Positions 52,671 to 62,357 of a stretch of DNA of 64,000 nt are shown piece by piece. The notes below the pieces were generated by a model. The model did no database searches, was not told the DNA's origin, and saw nothing but the letters and a program-made list of their open reading frames with translations. The translations under genes and the position numbers were made by a program. Origin of the DNA: G963702155 sp963702155 (GTDB lineage Bacteria; Pseudomonadota; Alphaproteobacteria; Micavibrionales; Micavibrionaceae); contig OY969717.1 of the NCBI GenBank assembly GCA_963702155.1, forward strand, positions 2,108,001-2,172,000, given 5' to 3'. The stretch's first letter is position 1, and every line of letters begins with the position of its first letter.

Positions 52671-52995
52671 ATGGATACTCAAAGCATACGCATTACGCTC
52701 AAAGCCTTTGATCACCGTATCTTGGATACAGCGATCGGCAGAGATTGTAAATACAGCAAAGCGTACAGGCGCAAGCGTTCGTGGACCTGTTCCATTGCCA
52801 AACCGTATTAAAAAATTCTCTGTTATCCGTTCACCACACGTCAACAAGGGAAGCCAGGAACAATTTGAAATGCGGACACATAAAAGATTGTTGGATATCG
52901 AAGAGCCAACACCGCAAACAATTGATGCATTGATGAAGCTGGATCTTCCAGCTGGTGTGGATGTTCAAATTAAAATTGGTCAGATGGCCGCATAA
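52671..52995 (+). CDS. rpsJ: 30S ribosomal protein S10, one insertion
   Basis: MDTQSIRITLKAFDHRILDT at the start, then an extra G at 52737-52738, after which EIVNTAKRTGASVRGPVPLP continues in the other frame. Without it the gene has 108 codons. S10 also serves as a NusG/NusE antitermination partner. First gene of the S10 block. Confidence 0.94.
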
Positions 52996-53065
52996 TTTTT
53001 TAAGTTTTAATAATCCGGTAAAACGGATCTATGTCGCAACATGCGACCTCTAGAAAGGAAAAAAC

Positions 53066-53941
53066 ATGAGTGCAAAAGCAAAAAGAACAGGATTAATTGC
53101 ACGAAAAGAAGGTATGACACGTATCTTTGATGAAGATGGTCGCCATATTGGTGTGACTGTTTTAAAAATTGACAAGTGTCAGGTTGTGGCAGTTCGTAGT
53201 GAGGAAACAGACGGTTATGTGGCTGTTCAGCTGGGCGCGGGTAAGGCTAAGATTAAACGTACTTCGAAAGCCAACCGTGGTCACTTTGCAAAAGCAAAGG
53301 TTGAGCCAAAGAAAAAAGTGGCAGAATTTCGTGTGTCTAACGAAAACATTGTTGAGATAGGCGCAGAGATAGGCGCGAATCATTTTGTCACTGGACAATT
53401 TGTTGACGTAACAGGCACATCTATTGGTAAAGGTTTTGCCGGTGCGATGAAGCGTCATAATTTTGGTGGTATGCGCGCATCTCATGGTGTTTCGATTTCT
53501 CACCGCGCACTAGGGTCAACAGGACAATGTCAGGATCCTGGTAAAGTTTTCAAAGGTAAGAAAATGGCCGGTCAAATGGGTAATAAGCGCATGACAACTC
53601 AAAATCTGGAAGTGGTTGCTATTGATGAAGAAGAAAACCTTATTTTGGTAAGGGGCGCAGTACCTGGTTCAAAAAGCGGTTGGGTTCTTGTTAAGGATGC
53701 GGTTAAAAAACCCACACCTGAGGGGTTACCAAATCCAGCAGGCTTAAGAGCAGTGCCAAAAGCCGAAGAGCAAAATGACGCACCATCTGAGGACGTTGAA
53801 AAAGACGCTAACGAAGGTGCAGTACAAAATAAAGTAGAAGCTAAAGACACACCGGTTGCTAATCAGGCTGTAGAAGTAGATACATCGGCATCTGAAGCAA
53901 AAACTGAAGATAAAAAAGCCGAAGATAAGAAAAAAGGATAG
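53066..53941 (+). CDS. rplC: 50S ribosomal protein L3 with long charged C-terminal tail
   Basis: 291 residues; the conserved L3 fold ends near residue 215 (ILVRGAVPGSKSGWVLVKDA). GTSIGKGFAGAMKRHNFGGM and ASHGVSISHRALGSTGQ are the signature near the peptidyl transferase centre. About 70 further residues form a low-complexity acidic/basic tail (EDVEKDANEGAVQNKVEAKD). The gene is free of frameshifts, although its neighbours are not. Confidence 0.96.
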   Translation: MSAKAKRTGLIARKEGMTRIFDEDGRHIGVTVLKIDKCQVVAVRSEETDGYVAVQLGAGKAKIKRTSKANRGHFAKAKVEPKKKVAEFRVSNENIVEIGAEIGANHFVTGQFVDVTGTSIGKGFAGAMKRHNFGGMRASHGVSISHRALGSTGQCQDPGKVFKGKKMAGQMGNKRMTTQNLEVVAIDEEENLILVRGAVPGSKSGWVLVKDAVKKPTPEGLPNPAGLRAVPKAEEQNDAPSEDVEKDANEGAVQNKVEAKDTPVANQAVEVDTSASEAKTEDKKAEDKKKG

Positions 53942-53947
53942 AACGTC

Positions 53948-54570
53948 ATGAAACTGGCCGTTAAAACATTAGAAAATAAAGATGCAGGCGAAATCACGCT
54001 TGATAAAGAAATGTTTGGTGTAAAGGAAATCCGCAGCGATATTATTCACCGCATGGTTAATTATCAGCTTGACAAACGCCGCGGCGGAAACGCACAAAAC
54101 AAAACAACGTCATGAAATTGCGGTACAGGTAAAAAGCCTTGGGCGCAAAAAGGAACAGGCCGCGCGCGTGCAGGTGATTTAAAGCGTAACATTGACCGCG
54201 GCGGTGCAGTTGTTTTGGACCGGTTGTTCGTGCTCACGCGACAAGCTTACCTAAGAAAATTCGTCAATTGGCACTGAAAATTGTTTTGTCTGCCAAGGCA
54301 AAAGAGGCAAGTTTATTATCTTGATGACGCGAAGCCAAAGACCACAAAACAAAACCTATGGTTGCTGTCCTTGCAGAAATTTGACTCAATTCGGCGTTAA
54401 TTATCGGTGGCAGCGAGATTGATGCAAACTTTTCACGCGCAACGGCAAACATCCCGCTCATTGATGTTCTGACCACTCCAGGGCGCAAACGTGTATGATA
54501 TGTTGCGTCGTGATACATTAATTCTGACAAAAGATGCTGTGAATGATCTTACGAGCGTTTGAAAGACTAA
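53948..54570 (+). CDS. rplD: 50S ribosomal protein L4, about ten frameshift events
   Basis: MKLAVKTLENKDAGEITLDK begins normally. Later segments appear in alternating frames: THKTKQRHEIA, KPWAQKGTGRARAGDLKR, TSLPKKIRQLALKIVLSAKA, ALIIGGSEIDANFSRATANI. Events fit at about 54081(+), 54121(-), 54214(-), 54306(-), 54323(-), 54349(-), 54376(+), 54393(-), 54481(+) and 54553(-). Corrected length 209 codons. Highest indel density in the window, about one per 60 bases. Confidence 0.9.
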
Positions 54571-54603
54571 AGCAAACAAAAAAGTTTAAAAAGGACAAAG
54601 ACA

Positions 54604-54922
54604 ATGGCTGCAAAAGCAAAGAAAAAAGAAGCAGCAGAATGGATGTATGAGATTATTTCTCATCCGCACGTAACGGAAAAATCAACACTTGGGCTCAGAG
54701 CATGGCCAGGTCACGTTTCGTGTACCTAAAACAGCAACCAAGCCCATATTAAAGCAGGCCGTAGAAACGTTGTTTGACGTGAAGGTGAAAGGTGTAAATA
54801 CACTGATCCAAAAGGGTAAAACTAAGCGCTTTAAAGGTATTATCGGTCGCCGTAGCGACTTCAAAAAAGCAATTATTACTTTGGAAGAAGGTCAGACAAT
54901 TGATGTTGGTACAGGCGTTTAA
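54604..54922 (+). CDS. rplW: 50S ribosomal protein L23, one insertion
   Basis: Starts MAAKAKKKEAAEWMYEIISH and continues, after an extra G at 54691-54693, as SEHGQVTFRVPKTATKPILK. The corrected length is 106 codons. L23 surrounds the exit tunnel and docks trigger factor and SRP. A short Lys-rich N-terminal extension precedes the fold. Confidence 0.93.
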
Positions 54923-54981
54923 AACCACAAATTTTAAATTATGGTGATCCGCCGATAAAGGATGTGAAAGAGGAAACGAAA

Positions 54982-55811
54982 ATGGCATTAAAGAAATTTA
55001 ATCCACATCACCCGGTCAGCGTCAATTGGTACAGATTGATCGTCACAGCTTATGGAAAGGCAAGCCGGAAAAATCTTGACTGAAGGTTTAACCAAAACAG
55101 GTGGACGTAATAATCATGGGCCGTATTACAACACGTCATATTGGTGGTGGTCATAAGCGTAGATACCGTATTATTGACTGGAAGCGTAAAAAATTTGATG
55201 TTGTAGCGACAATCGAGCGTCTTGAATATGATCCGAACCGTACGGCATTTATTGCGTTGATAAAATATGACGATGGTGAAAAAGCTTACATTCTTGCACC
55301 ACAACGTGTAAAAGCTGGTGATAAAGTGATTGCTGGCGAAAAAACAGATGTGAAGCCAGGAAATGCGATGCCGTTTGAAAAATATGCCTGTTGGTACAAT
55401 CATTCATAATATCGAGATGAAGCCAGGCAAAGGCGCTCAAATGGTACGCTCGGCCGGTACATATGGTCAGCTTGTTGGTCGTGACCAGGGCTATGCGCAG
55501 ATTAAGTTGGCATCTGGTGAACTTCGTTTGGTACGCGGTGAATGCATGGCGACAGTTGGTGCGGTCTCAAACCCGGATCACATGAACACGAATATGGGTA
55601 AAGCCGGACGTAACCGTTGGAAAGGCAGCCGCCCGACTGTTCGCGGTGTGGCTATGAACCCGGTTGATCACCCGCATGGTGGTGGTGAAGGTAAATCCGC
55701 CGGTGGTCGTCACCCGTGTACACCATGGGGTAAGCCGACTAAAGGTTATAAAACACGTAAAAAGGCAAGGCTAGTGATAAGTATATTATCCGTCGCCGTA
55801 AGAAAAAATAG
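54982..55811 (+). CDS. rplB: 50S ribosomal protein L2, five frameshift events
   Basis: Pieces ITTRHIGGGHKRRYRIIDW, NIEMKPGKGAQMVRSAGTYG, MNPVDHPHGGGEGKSAGGRH and the end DKYIIRRRKKK identify L2. The last peptide is in a different frame from the HPHGGG region. Events fit at about 55006(-), 55076(-), 55119(+), 55375(+) and 55764(-). Corrected length 277 codons, standard. L2 is essential for peptidyl transfer and subunit joining. Confidence 0.93.
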
Positions 55812-55846
55812 AATTTAAAAGGATAAAGAGATTTAAGGAGAATTAA

Positions 55847-56120
55847 ATGGCACGTAGTGTATGGAAAGGCCCGTTTATCGAGAAAAATCTTCTTGAAAAA
55901 GATTGATGTGCACGTAACAGCGGGTAAAAACATGGTTATTAAAACATGGTCTCGCCGCTCAACAATTTTGCCGAACATGGTCGGTTTAACATTTGGCGTG
56001 CATAACGGAAAAAAATTCATTCCTGTTCTTGTTACAGACCAGATGATCGGTCACAAATTGGGTGAATTTGCACCAACACGCAAATATAACGGTCATGGCG
56101 CAGACAAAAAAACTAAATAG
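55847..56120 (+). CDS. rpsS: 30S ribosomal protein S19, one insertion
   Basis: MARSVWKGPFIEKNLL, then an extra G at 55895, then KKIDVHVTAGKNMVIKTWSR and FVPVLV-like IPVLVTDQMIGHKLGEFAPT. Corrected length 91 codons. AAGGAG precedes the start. Confidence 0.94.
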
Positions 56121-56162
56121 AACATAACGTACAAGGTTATTTAAAAAGTAGGACTAAAGAAA

Positions 56163-56535
56163 ATGGGAAAACAAGCAAACCCAAAGAGTAGCGAAAGACA
56201 ACGAAGCACGAGCTATGGCAAAATATTTTGCGCACAAGCCCGCAAAAGCTGAACCTTGTTGCGCAAACAATTCGCGGTAAAAATGCAGGGCGTGCATTGA
56301 TTGATCTTGAGTTTTCAAAGCGCCGTGTTGCTGCAAGATGTGCGCAAGGCGTTGCAATCTGCAATTGCAAATGCCGAAAACAATCACGGTCTGGATGTTG
56401 ATCGTTTGGTCGTTTCAGAAGCCACAGTCGGCAAAACTTAACAATGAAACGTTTCAGGCCCGTGCCCGTGGCCGCGCCGCACGAATTGAAAAGAAATTTT
56501 CAAACCTGACGATCGTTGTCAAAGAAGCAGAATGA
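56163..56535 (+). CDS. rplV: 50S ribosomal protein L22, five frameshift events
   Basis: Corrected reading gives MGKQANPKVAKDNEARAMAK, SPQKLNLVAQTIRGKNAGRA, QSAIANAENNHGLDVDRLVV and ARARGRAARIEKKFSNLTIV, the L22 signature near the end. Events fit at about 56186(+), 56227(+), 56333(+), 56439(-) and 56453(-). Corrected length 124 codons. L22 lines the exit tunnel. Confidence 0.92.
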
Positions 56536-56557
56536 ATTTAAGGGAGCATTAAACACT

Positions 56558-57272
56558 ATGGGTCAGAAAATCAATCCAATTGGACTACGCGTAGGTATCA
56601 ACCGCACATGGGATTCTCGCTGGTTTGCCGGTAAAGACTATGCTGATAAACTTGCTGAAGATTTAAAGCTGCGTGAATTTATTCAAGAGCGCTTAAAGCC
56701 AGCCGGTATTAGTAAAGTTATTATTGAGCGCGCAGCAAAAAATACACGTGTAACTGTTCATACGGCACGTCCTGGTGTTATCATTGGTAAAAAAGGCGCG
56801 GACATTGAAAAGTTACGCTCTAAACTTTCTAGCGCTAGCAGGTGGCGATGTTTCTCTAAACATTATTGAAGTGCGTAAGCCTGAAGTGGACGCCCAATTG
56901 GCTGCAGAAGGTGTAGCACAACAATTGGAGCGCCGCGTATCTTTCCGCCGCGCCATGAAACGTGCTGTTCAAAATGCACAACGTTTTGGCGCAGAAGGTA
57001 TTCGTATTAATGTATCTGGTCGTTTAGGCGGCGCAGACATCGCGCGGACAGAATGGTATCGTGAAGGGCGTGTGCCACTACACACTTTGCGTGCAGATAT
57101 GGATTACGGATTTTCCGAAGCTTTAACAACTTATGGTATTATCGGTGTTAAGGTTTGGCTTTACAAAGGCGATATTATGGAACATGATCCAATGGCACGG
57201 GATAGGCGTTAGAAGCCGCCGCGGTGGGCCTCGTCAGTGGTTCCGGCCCGCGAAAGAGCTAAAGGTAAATAA
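56558..57272 (+). CDS. rpsC: 30S ribosomal protein S3, frameshifted
   Basis: MGQKINPIGLRVGINRTWDS and VTVHTARPGVIIGKKGADIE (KH motif) are followed by an extra A at 56831, then GGDVSLNIIEVRKPEVDAQL and WLYKGDIMEHDPMARDRR. After that an in-frame TAG at 57210-57212 and further shifts obscure the tail; likely stops are at 57260 or 57270. Length about 235 residues either way. Confidence 0.9.
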
Positions 57273-57486
57273 AAGACGGTGCAGATGAAAAAAGTTCTGG
57301 TAATTGAAAGAGTTTTCCAGTAAAGTCCGCGCCAGGGTTCATAAAACTGTTAATACGGTTTAGCCATATGGGAACTATGATTTTAAAATCAAAAGTCCAT
57401 GTGTTAATTTTTTTGTATGAAAGCGCCTTAGGGCACTACAAATGGATAAGCAAGGTTTTTAAGCCTAAAAATAAAGAGAGAAAAAG
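57273..57486. other. Unusual 214-bp gap inside the S10 operon
   Basis: rpsC and rplP are normally adjacent or nearly so. This AT-rich stretch has stops in all three forward frames and no recognisable r-protein sequence. It may include a mangled rpsC tail or a local regulatory element. AAAGAGAGAAAAAG before rplP serves as its ribosome site. Confidence 0.5.
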
Positions 57487-57927
57487 ATGTTATCGCCAAA
57501 GAAGTTTAAATTTAGAAAGCAGCACAAAGGTCGTATTCATGGTAATGGCAAAGGGTGGCACAACATTGGCATTTGGCGCTTATGGTTTAAAGGCATTATC
57601 GCCGAACCGTTTACCTCTCGTCAGATTGAGGCAGCACGCCGTGCGATTACCCGCCACCTACGACGTCAAGGTAAGGTATGGATTCGTATATTTCCTGATG
57701 TACCTGTAACAAAAAAGCCTTTAGAAGTGCGTCAGGGTAAAGGTAAAGGGTCTGTTGAATTTTGGGCCGCGCGCGTTAAGCCAGGCCGTATTATGTTCGA
57801 GCTGGACGGTGTATCACCGGAAATGGCACGTGAAGCGTTTGATTTGGCCGCGATGAAGTTGCCAGTTAAAACCAAATTTATCAGCGCGTTGGATCATAAC
57901 GTAAGCAAGAGATTGAAAAGATTATGA
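57487..57927 (+). CDS. rplP: 50S ribosomal protein L16, two compensating shifts
   Basis: MLSPKKFKFRKQHKGRIHGN, then an extra G at 57553-57555 puts GGTTLAFGAYGLKALSPNR in the next frame, and a lost base near 57611 restores the frame for SRQIEAARRAITRHLRRQGK and VKPGRIMFELDG. Because the two cancel, the gene looks open throughout but encodes about 20 wrong residues. 147 codons. Its stop overlaps the rpmC start (ATGA). Confidence 0.92.
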   Translation: MLSPKKFKFRKQHKGRIHGNGKGWHNIGIWRLWFKGIIAEPFTSRQIEAARRAITRHLRRQGKVWIRIFPDVPVTKKPLEVRQGKGKGSVEFWAARVKPGRIMFELDGVSPEMAREAFDLAAMKLPVKTKFISALDHNVSKRLKRL

Positions 57928-58167
57928 AAGCTGAAGATTTAAAAACTAAGACCGAAGATGAGCTAAAAAAGCTTTTGCTTGAAAAGCGTAAAGAGCAACT
58001 CAATTTGCGTTTCCAGAAAACTGGTGGCACATTGGAAAAAACGTCTGATAGTTCGTAACGTGCGCCGAACAATTGCACGTATTAAAACATATCTGAATAA
58101 AAAGACATACGGCGAAACGCCAAAATCAGAATCAAAAAAGAAGGCCGGCAAGAAAAAAGCCGCTTAA
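57924..58167 (+). CDS. rpmC: 50S ribosomal protein L29 with basic tail, one insertion
   Basis: MKAEDLKTKTEDELKKLLLE and LNLRFQKTGGTLEKTSD, then an extra A at 58050, then RNVRRTIARIKTYLNKKTYG. The corrected length is 81 codons, with a Lys-rich end (KSESKKKAGKKKAA) beyond the normal fold. Confidence 0.9.
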
Positions 58168-58191
58168 TAATTATTAAGGAATAAGAGAACC

Positions 58192-58568
58192 ATGCCAAAG
58201 CGAATATTAGAAGGCGAAATTGTTAGCGATAAAACAGATAAAACTGTAACAGTCTTGGTTGAGCGTCGTTACAGTCACCCGTTTATAAAAAATACATTAA
58301 GCGTACGGATAAATATGCCGCGCATGACGAGCAAAACCAGTTTAAAACCGGTGATCGCGTTCAGATTATTGAGTGTCGTCCGATATCCAAAACGAAAACT
58401 TGGACTGTTATGGTGGATGGTAAGGAAGTGCCAATAAGTACACCAAAGGAAAAAAAGGAAGCGGCAAAATCAAAGCATGCGGCAAAAAAAGAAGCAGCTA
58501 AAACAGATGCAGCTAAAACAGCGCCTGCTAAAAAGACGGCGCCAAAAAAAGACAAGAAGGATAAATAA
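58192..58568 (+). CDS. rpsQ: 30S ribosomal protein S17 with long Lys/Ala tail, one deletion
   Basis: MPKRILEGEIVSDKTDKTVT and ERRYSHPFI, then one A is missing in the run at 58286-58292, after which KRTDKYAAHDEQNQFKTGDR and IIECRPISKTKTW follow. The S17 fold ends near residue 78; about 45 further residues are Lys/Ala-rich (AAKTDAAKTAPAKKTAPKKD). Corrected length 126 codons. Confidence 0.9.
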
Positions 58569-58571
58569 GCC

Positions 58572-58939
58572 ATGATACAAATGCAAAGTAGAATGGATGT
58601 AGCAGACAACAGTGGCGCAAAACAAGTTCAGTGCATTAAGGTGTTGGGCGGGTCAAAACGCCGTACCGCCAATGTCGGTGATATCGTTGTTGTGTCTGTA
58701 AAAGAAGCGATACCTCGCGGACGCGTAAAAAAGGGAACGGTACACCGTGCCGTTATCGTGAGATCAAAATTTGGTTTGAAGCGTCAGTATGGCGAAAAAA
58801 TCCGGTTTGATACAAACGCATGTGTTCTTTTAAACAATAATAACGAGCCTATTGGAACACGTATTTTTGGCCCCGTGACCAGAGATTTGCGCAAAAAGGC
58901 TTCATGAAGATTATATCACTCGCATCGGAGGTGCTATAA
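58572..58939 (+). CDS. rplN: 50S ribosomal protein L14, one deletion near the end
   Basis: MIQMQSRMDVADNSGAKQVQ through FGPVTRDLRKK reads normally, then a base is missing at about 58898. The next frame gives FMKIISLASEVL and a stop, which is the conserved L14 C-terminus. Restored length is exactly 122 residues, the family norm. Confidence 0.93.
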
Positions 58940-58941
58940 AA

Positions 58942-59271
58942 ATGACACGAGCAAACAAGAAATTTAAAATCAAAAAAGGTGATCAAGTTATTGTTTTAAC
59001 AGGTAAAGACAAGGGAGCCAAAGGCAAAGTATTGAAGGTTCTAACATCGGTTGATAAGGTTTTGGTACAAGGTGTAAATGTTGTTAAAAAACATAAGAAG
59101 CCTTCTCAAGTTTCCGCCGGTGGTATCGAGCAAAAAGAATTGCCGTTGCATATTTCTAACGTGGCTTTGGCTGATCCGAAATCTGGAGAGGCGACACGCG
59201 TTGGCTATAAAACATTAAAAGACGGTAAAAAGGTTCGCGTTGCAAAAAAATCCGGTGAGACAATTGGCTAA
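58942..59271 (+). CDS. rplX: 50S ribosomal protein L24
   Basis: 109 residues, intact. KIKKGDQVIVLTGKDKGAKG is the KOW motif; HISNVALADPKSGEATRVGY follows. An assembly initiator near the exit tunnel. It starts 3 bp after the rplN stop. Confidence 0.95.
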   Translation: MTRANKKFKIKKGDQVIVLTGKDKGAKGKVLKVLTSVDKVLVQGVNVVKKHKKPSQVSAGGIEQKELPLHISNVALADPKSGEATRVGYKTLKDGKKVRVAKKSGETIG

Positions 59272-59295
59272 ACCCGAAAAGTGAGAGCAAAGAAA

Positions 59296-59852
59296 ATGGC
59301 ACAAGCACGTTATAAAGAATTATACAGTAAAGAACTGATACCAGCGCTTAATAAAAAGTTTGAATATAAAAATCCGCATGAAATCCCAAAGCTTCAGAAA
59401 ATTGTTATAAACATGGGTGTAGGTGAAGCAACACAGGATCGTAAGCATATTGAAAATGCAACGAATGATATGAGCGCATTGTTGGCCAAAAGCCCGTAAT
59501 AACAAAAGCACGCCAGTCAAATGCATCCTTTAAAATTCGTGAAGGACAGGCAATTGGTGTGAAAGTTACATTACGTGGCGAGCAAATGTATGAATTTTTG
59601 GATCGTCTGGTAACGATTGCACTGCCTCGTGTTCGTGACTTTCGTGGCATTAATGGTAAAAGTTTTGATGGTCGTGGTAATTATGCAATGGGCATTAAAG
59701 AACATATCATTTTTCCTGAAATTGAGTACGACAAGGTGGATAAAATTCGCGGGATGGACATTGTTATTTGTACATCTGCAAAAAACAATGAAGAAGCAAA
59801 AGAGCTATTGCGCGGTTTAAATTGCCGTTTAGCAACTGATAAAGATTTATAA
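59296..59852 (+). CDS. rplE: 50S ribosomal protein L5, one deletion
   Basis: Starts MAQARYKELYSKELIPALNK (a GTG at 59281 in frame is less likely). PKLQKIVINMGVGEATQD precedes a lost A at about 59488, then ASFKIREGQAIGVKVTLRGE and PRVRDFRGINGKSFDGRGNY continue. The corrected length is 186 codons. L5 is part of the 5S rRNA particle. Confidence 0.94.
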
Positions 59853-59870
59853 AAGAAGTGAGGAAATATA

Positions 59871-60176
59871 ATGGCTAAAGTCTGTATGATAGAGCGAGAT
59901 AAAAAACGCAAACGCTTGGTAAAAAAATATGCCGATAAGCGTGCCAAACTTAAAGCAATTATTAAAGATAAAGACGTGCCTGCAGAAGAGCGTTTTCAAG
60001 CAACACTGCAATTGGCAGAATTACCGCGTAATTCAAGCAAAACCCGAATGCGTAACCGTTGTACCCTAACTGGCCGTCCGCGCGGATATTTCCGCAAAGT
60101 TAACCTATCCCGGATTGCTTTGCGTGACCTTGCCTCACGTGGTGAATTACCCGGTGTTGTAAAATCAAGTTGGTAA
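59871..60176 (+). CDS. rpsN: 30S ribosomal protein S14
   Basis: 101 residues, intact, zinc-free long form: RNRCTLTGRPRGYFRKVNLS and LPGVVKSSW. The C-x-x-C zinc motifs of the short form are absent. Confidence 0.96.
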   Translation: MAKVCMIERDKKRKRLVKKYADKRAKLKAIIKDKDVPAEERFQATLQLAELPRNSSKTRMRNRCTLTGRPRGYFRKVNLSRIALRDLASRGELPGVVKSSW

Positions 60177-60191
60177 GAGGAGAATAAAACA

Positions 60192-60590
60192 ATGTCAATG
60201 AGCGATCCTCTCGGTGATATGCTAGCCCGAATCCGTAATGGACAAATGGCTGGTAAAGACCAGATAGTCGTACTGTTTTCTAAGCTTCACGTGAATGTAT
60301 GTCAGGTTTTGAAAGATGAAGGCTTTATTCGTGATTTTCATTCCGAAGATCTTGAGAATAATAAAAAACAACTTATTGTCGAGCTAAAATATGATGAAGG
60401 TCGCGGCGTTATCCAAAAAATTGACCGCGTGTCAAAGCCTGGTCGCCGTATCTACAGCAATATTAAAACAATGCCACGTTTTTATAATGGTCTTGGTATC
60501 TTAGTGATTTCTACACCAAAAGGTGTTATGCCTGACCACAAAGCACGGGCGGCTAATGTTGGTGGCGAAGTTCTTTGTCAGGTCTTTTAA
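60192..60590 (+). CDS. rpsH: 30S ribosomal protein S8
   Basis: 132 residues, open throughout. MSMSDPLGDMLARIRNGQMA and the C-terminal ARAANVGGEVLCQVF are canonical. Residues about 24-31 (QIVVLFSK) deviate from the usual V-P-x-S-K; two cancelling indels there cannot be excluded. S8 represses the spc mRNA in E. coli. Confidence 0.95.
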   Translation: MSMSDPLGDMLARIRNGQMAGKDQIVVLFSKLHVNVCQVLKDEGFIRDFHSEDLENNKKQLIVELKYDEGRGVIQKIDRVSKPGRRIYSNIKTMPRFYNGLGILVISTPKGVMPDHKARAANVGGEVLCQVF

Positions 60591-60618
60591 CGGCACAAAG
60601 CAAAAGGACGAATAACAC

Positions 60619-61179
60619 ATGTCACGTATTGGAAAAAACCCGGTAACAATTCCTGAAGGCGTTGAACTCAATGTCAATGGTCAGGATGTAACGGCCAAAG
60701 GCAAAAAAGGCGAGCTTTCAATGCGCATACACTCAGAAGTGTCTATGAAAATTGAAGATGTTGCGAATGATGATGGAAAATCCGAGAAAATTGTCACACT
60801 CGGCCCAAAATCGAACAGCCGTTTTGCTAAACAAATCTGGCCAACCATGCGCACGCTTGTAAATAATATTGTTATCGGTGTGAGTGAAGGCTACACCAAA
60901 AAGCTTTAGATCCAAGGGGTTGGTTACAGAGCAAATCTGCAAGGCAAAACACTTGTTTTATCACTTGGTTTCTCTCATGAAGTTCGCTTTGATGTGCCAG
61001 AAGGTATCGAACTCAAAGTTGAAAATCAGACAGAGATTGAGGTAATCGGGATCGATAAACAAAAAGTTGGACAAATAGCGGCAAAGATTCGCGAGTTTAA
61101 ACCGCCTGAGCCTTATAAAGGTAAGGGTATTCGTTATGCAGATGAATATGTCTTGCGTAAAGAAGGTAAGAAGAAGTAA
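60619..61179 (+). CDS. rplF: 50S ribosomal protein L6 with an in-frame amber codon
   Basis: MSRIGKNPVTIPEGVELNVN, then KKL, then TAG at 60907-60909, then IQGVGYRANLQGKTLVLSLG in the same frame, and PYKGKGIRYADEYVLRKEGK at the end. The family has Glu at the TAG position (GAG), so one base change explains it. Full length is 186 residues. Probably a sequence error, like the neighbouring indels. Confidence 0.92.
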
Positions 61180-61204
61180 ATAAAGAAAGCAAAAGGGTAA
61201 AACC

Positions 61205-61585
61205 ATGGCGAAATTAACATCGGCAAAAAAACGCGCATTCCGCACACGGAATAAAATCCGTCGTGTAAACATTGATCGCGTATCAAATCGTGAAACACGC
61301 CCGCGTCTCTCTGTATTCCGTTCAGGCAAGCAAATTTACGCGCAAGTTATTGATGATATAAAAGGTGTAACATTGGCGTCTGCATCATCAATTGAGCCGG
61401 AAATGAAGGAAAAGTTGAAATCTGGTGCAAATGTTGAGGCAGCATCAGAAATTGGTAAACTTGTAGCGGAACGTGCGAAGAAAAATGGCGTTGAAAAAGT
61501 CGTTTTTGACCGTGGCCGCTTTTTATATCATGGCCGTATTAAAGCATTGGCCGAAGGCGCGCGCGAAGGCGGCCTTGTATTTTAA
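61205..61585 (+). CDS. rplR: 50S ribosomal protein L18
   Basis: 126 residues, intact. RPRLSVFRSGKQIYAQVIDD and VVFDRGRFLYHGRIKALAEG are the 5S rRNA-binding features. Confidence 0.96.
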   Translation: MAKLTSAKKRAFRTRNKIRRVNIDRVSNRETRPRLSVFRSGKQIYAQVIDDIKGVTLASASSIEPEMKEKLKSGANVEAASEIGKLVAERAKKNGVEKVVFDRGRFLYHGRIKALAEGAREGGLVF

Positions 61586-61620
61586 TATTTTGATCGTAAA
61601 ACGAAAAAGGATCTAAAGAT

Positions 61621-62304
61621 ATGGCTCGAAGAGCAGAAGACAGACAGCAAAACGATGAAAACGAATTGGTTGAACGCCTGGTTGGAATAAACCGTGTGGC
61701 AAAGGTTGTAAAAGGTGGTCGTCGTTTTGGTTTTGCCGCATTGATGATTGTTGGCGATGGTAAAGGACGTGTTGGTCATGGTCATGCAAAGGCAAAAGAA
61801 GTGCCCGAAGCGATTCGTAAGGCAACCGAGCAAGCCAAACGCAACTTGATCCGTGTACCTCTGCGCGAAGGGCGGACGTTACACCATGATGTGCATGGTC
61901 GTCACGGCGCAGGCCGCGTATTCCTCCGCTCCGCCCCACAAGGTACAGGTATCATTGCTGGCGGTCCAATGCGCGCAGTATTCGAAGCCGTAGGTGTTCA
62001 GGATGTAGTGGCTAAAGCAATTGGTTCAAACAACCCGTATTCAATGGTAAATGCAACATTTGAAGCGCTCAAAGCAATGCAAAGCCCGCGTAATGTGGCA
62101 AGTCGCCGCAATAAAAAGGTAAGCGATATTGTTTCAAATCGTGAGACTACAGTGGCCTCAGGCTCTAATGAGGCTGCAAAAGCCCCCAAGGCAACATCTG
62201 AAACAAAAGCGCCCGAAGCAAAAGCTTCAGAAACCAAAAAAACGGATGCCAAAGAAACAAAATCTAAAGCTAAAGATACAAAAAAAGACGATAAAAAAGA
62301 TTAA
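61621..62304 (+). CDS. rpsE: 30S ribosomal protein S5 with long charged tail
   Basis: 227 residues. The S5 fold (RVAKVVKGGRRFGFAALMIV; APQGTGIIAGGPMRAVFEAV; SNNPYSMVNATFEAL) ends near residue 165. The last 50 or so residues are Lys/Ala/Glu-rich (KAPEAKASETKKTDAKETKS). No frameshift. Confidence 0.96.
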   Translation: MARRAEDRQQNDENELVERLVGINRVAKVVKGGRRFGFAALMIVGDGKGRVGHGHAKAKEVPEAIRKATEQAKRNLIRVPLREGRTLHHDVHGRHGAGRVFLRSAPQGTGIIAGGPMRAVFEAVGVQDVVAKAIGSNNPYSMVNATFEALKAMQSPRNVASRRNKKVSDIVSNRETTVASGSNEAAKAPKATSETKAPEAKASETKKTDAKETKSKAKDTKKDDKKD

Positions 62305-62357
62305 GTTCAGTTTTAAAAACAATTAAAACTGGCCTTTAAAATTTGAGGAATAAAACT

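Noticed and set aside
60907..60909. TAG in rplF as a recoded amino acid (for example pyrrolysine)
   Set aside because: The family has Glu (GAG) here, one base away, and the codon lies at the end of the error tract; no sign of amber recoding elsewhere.
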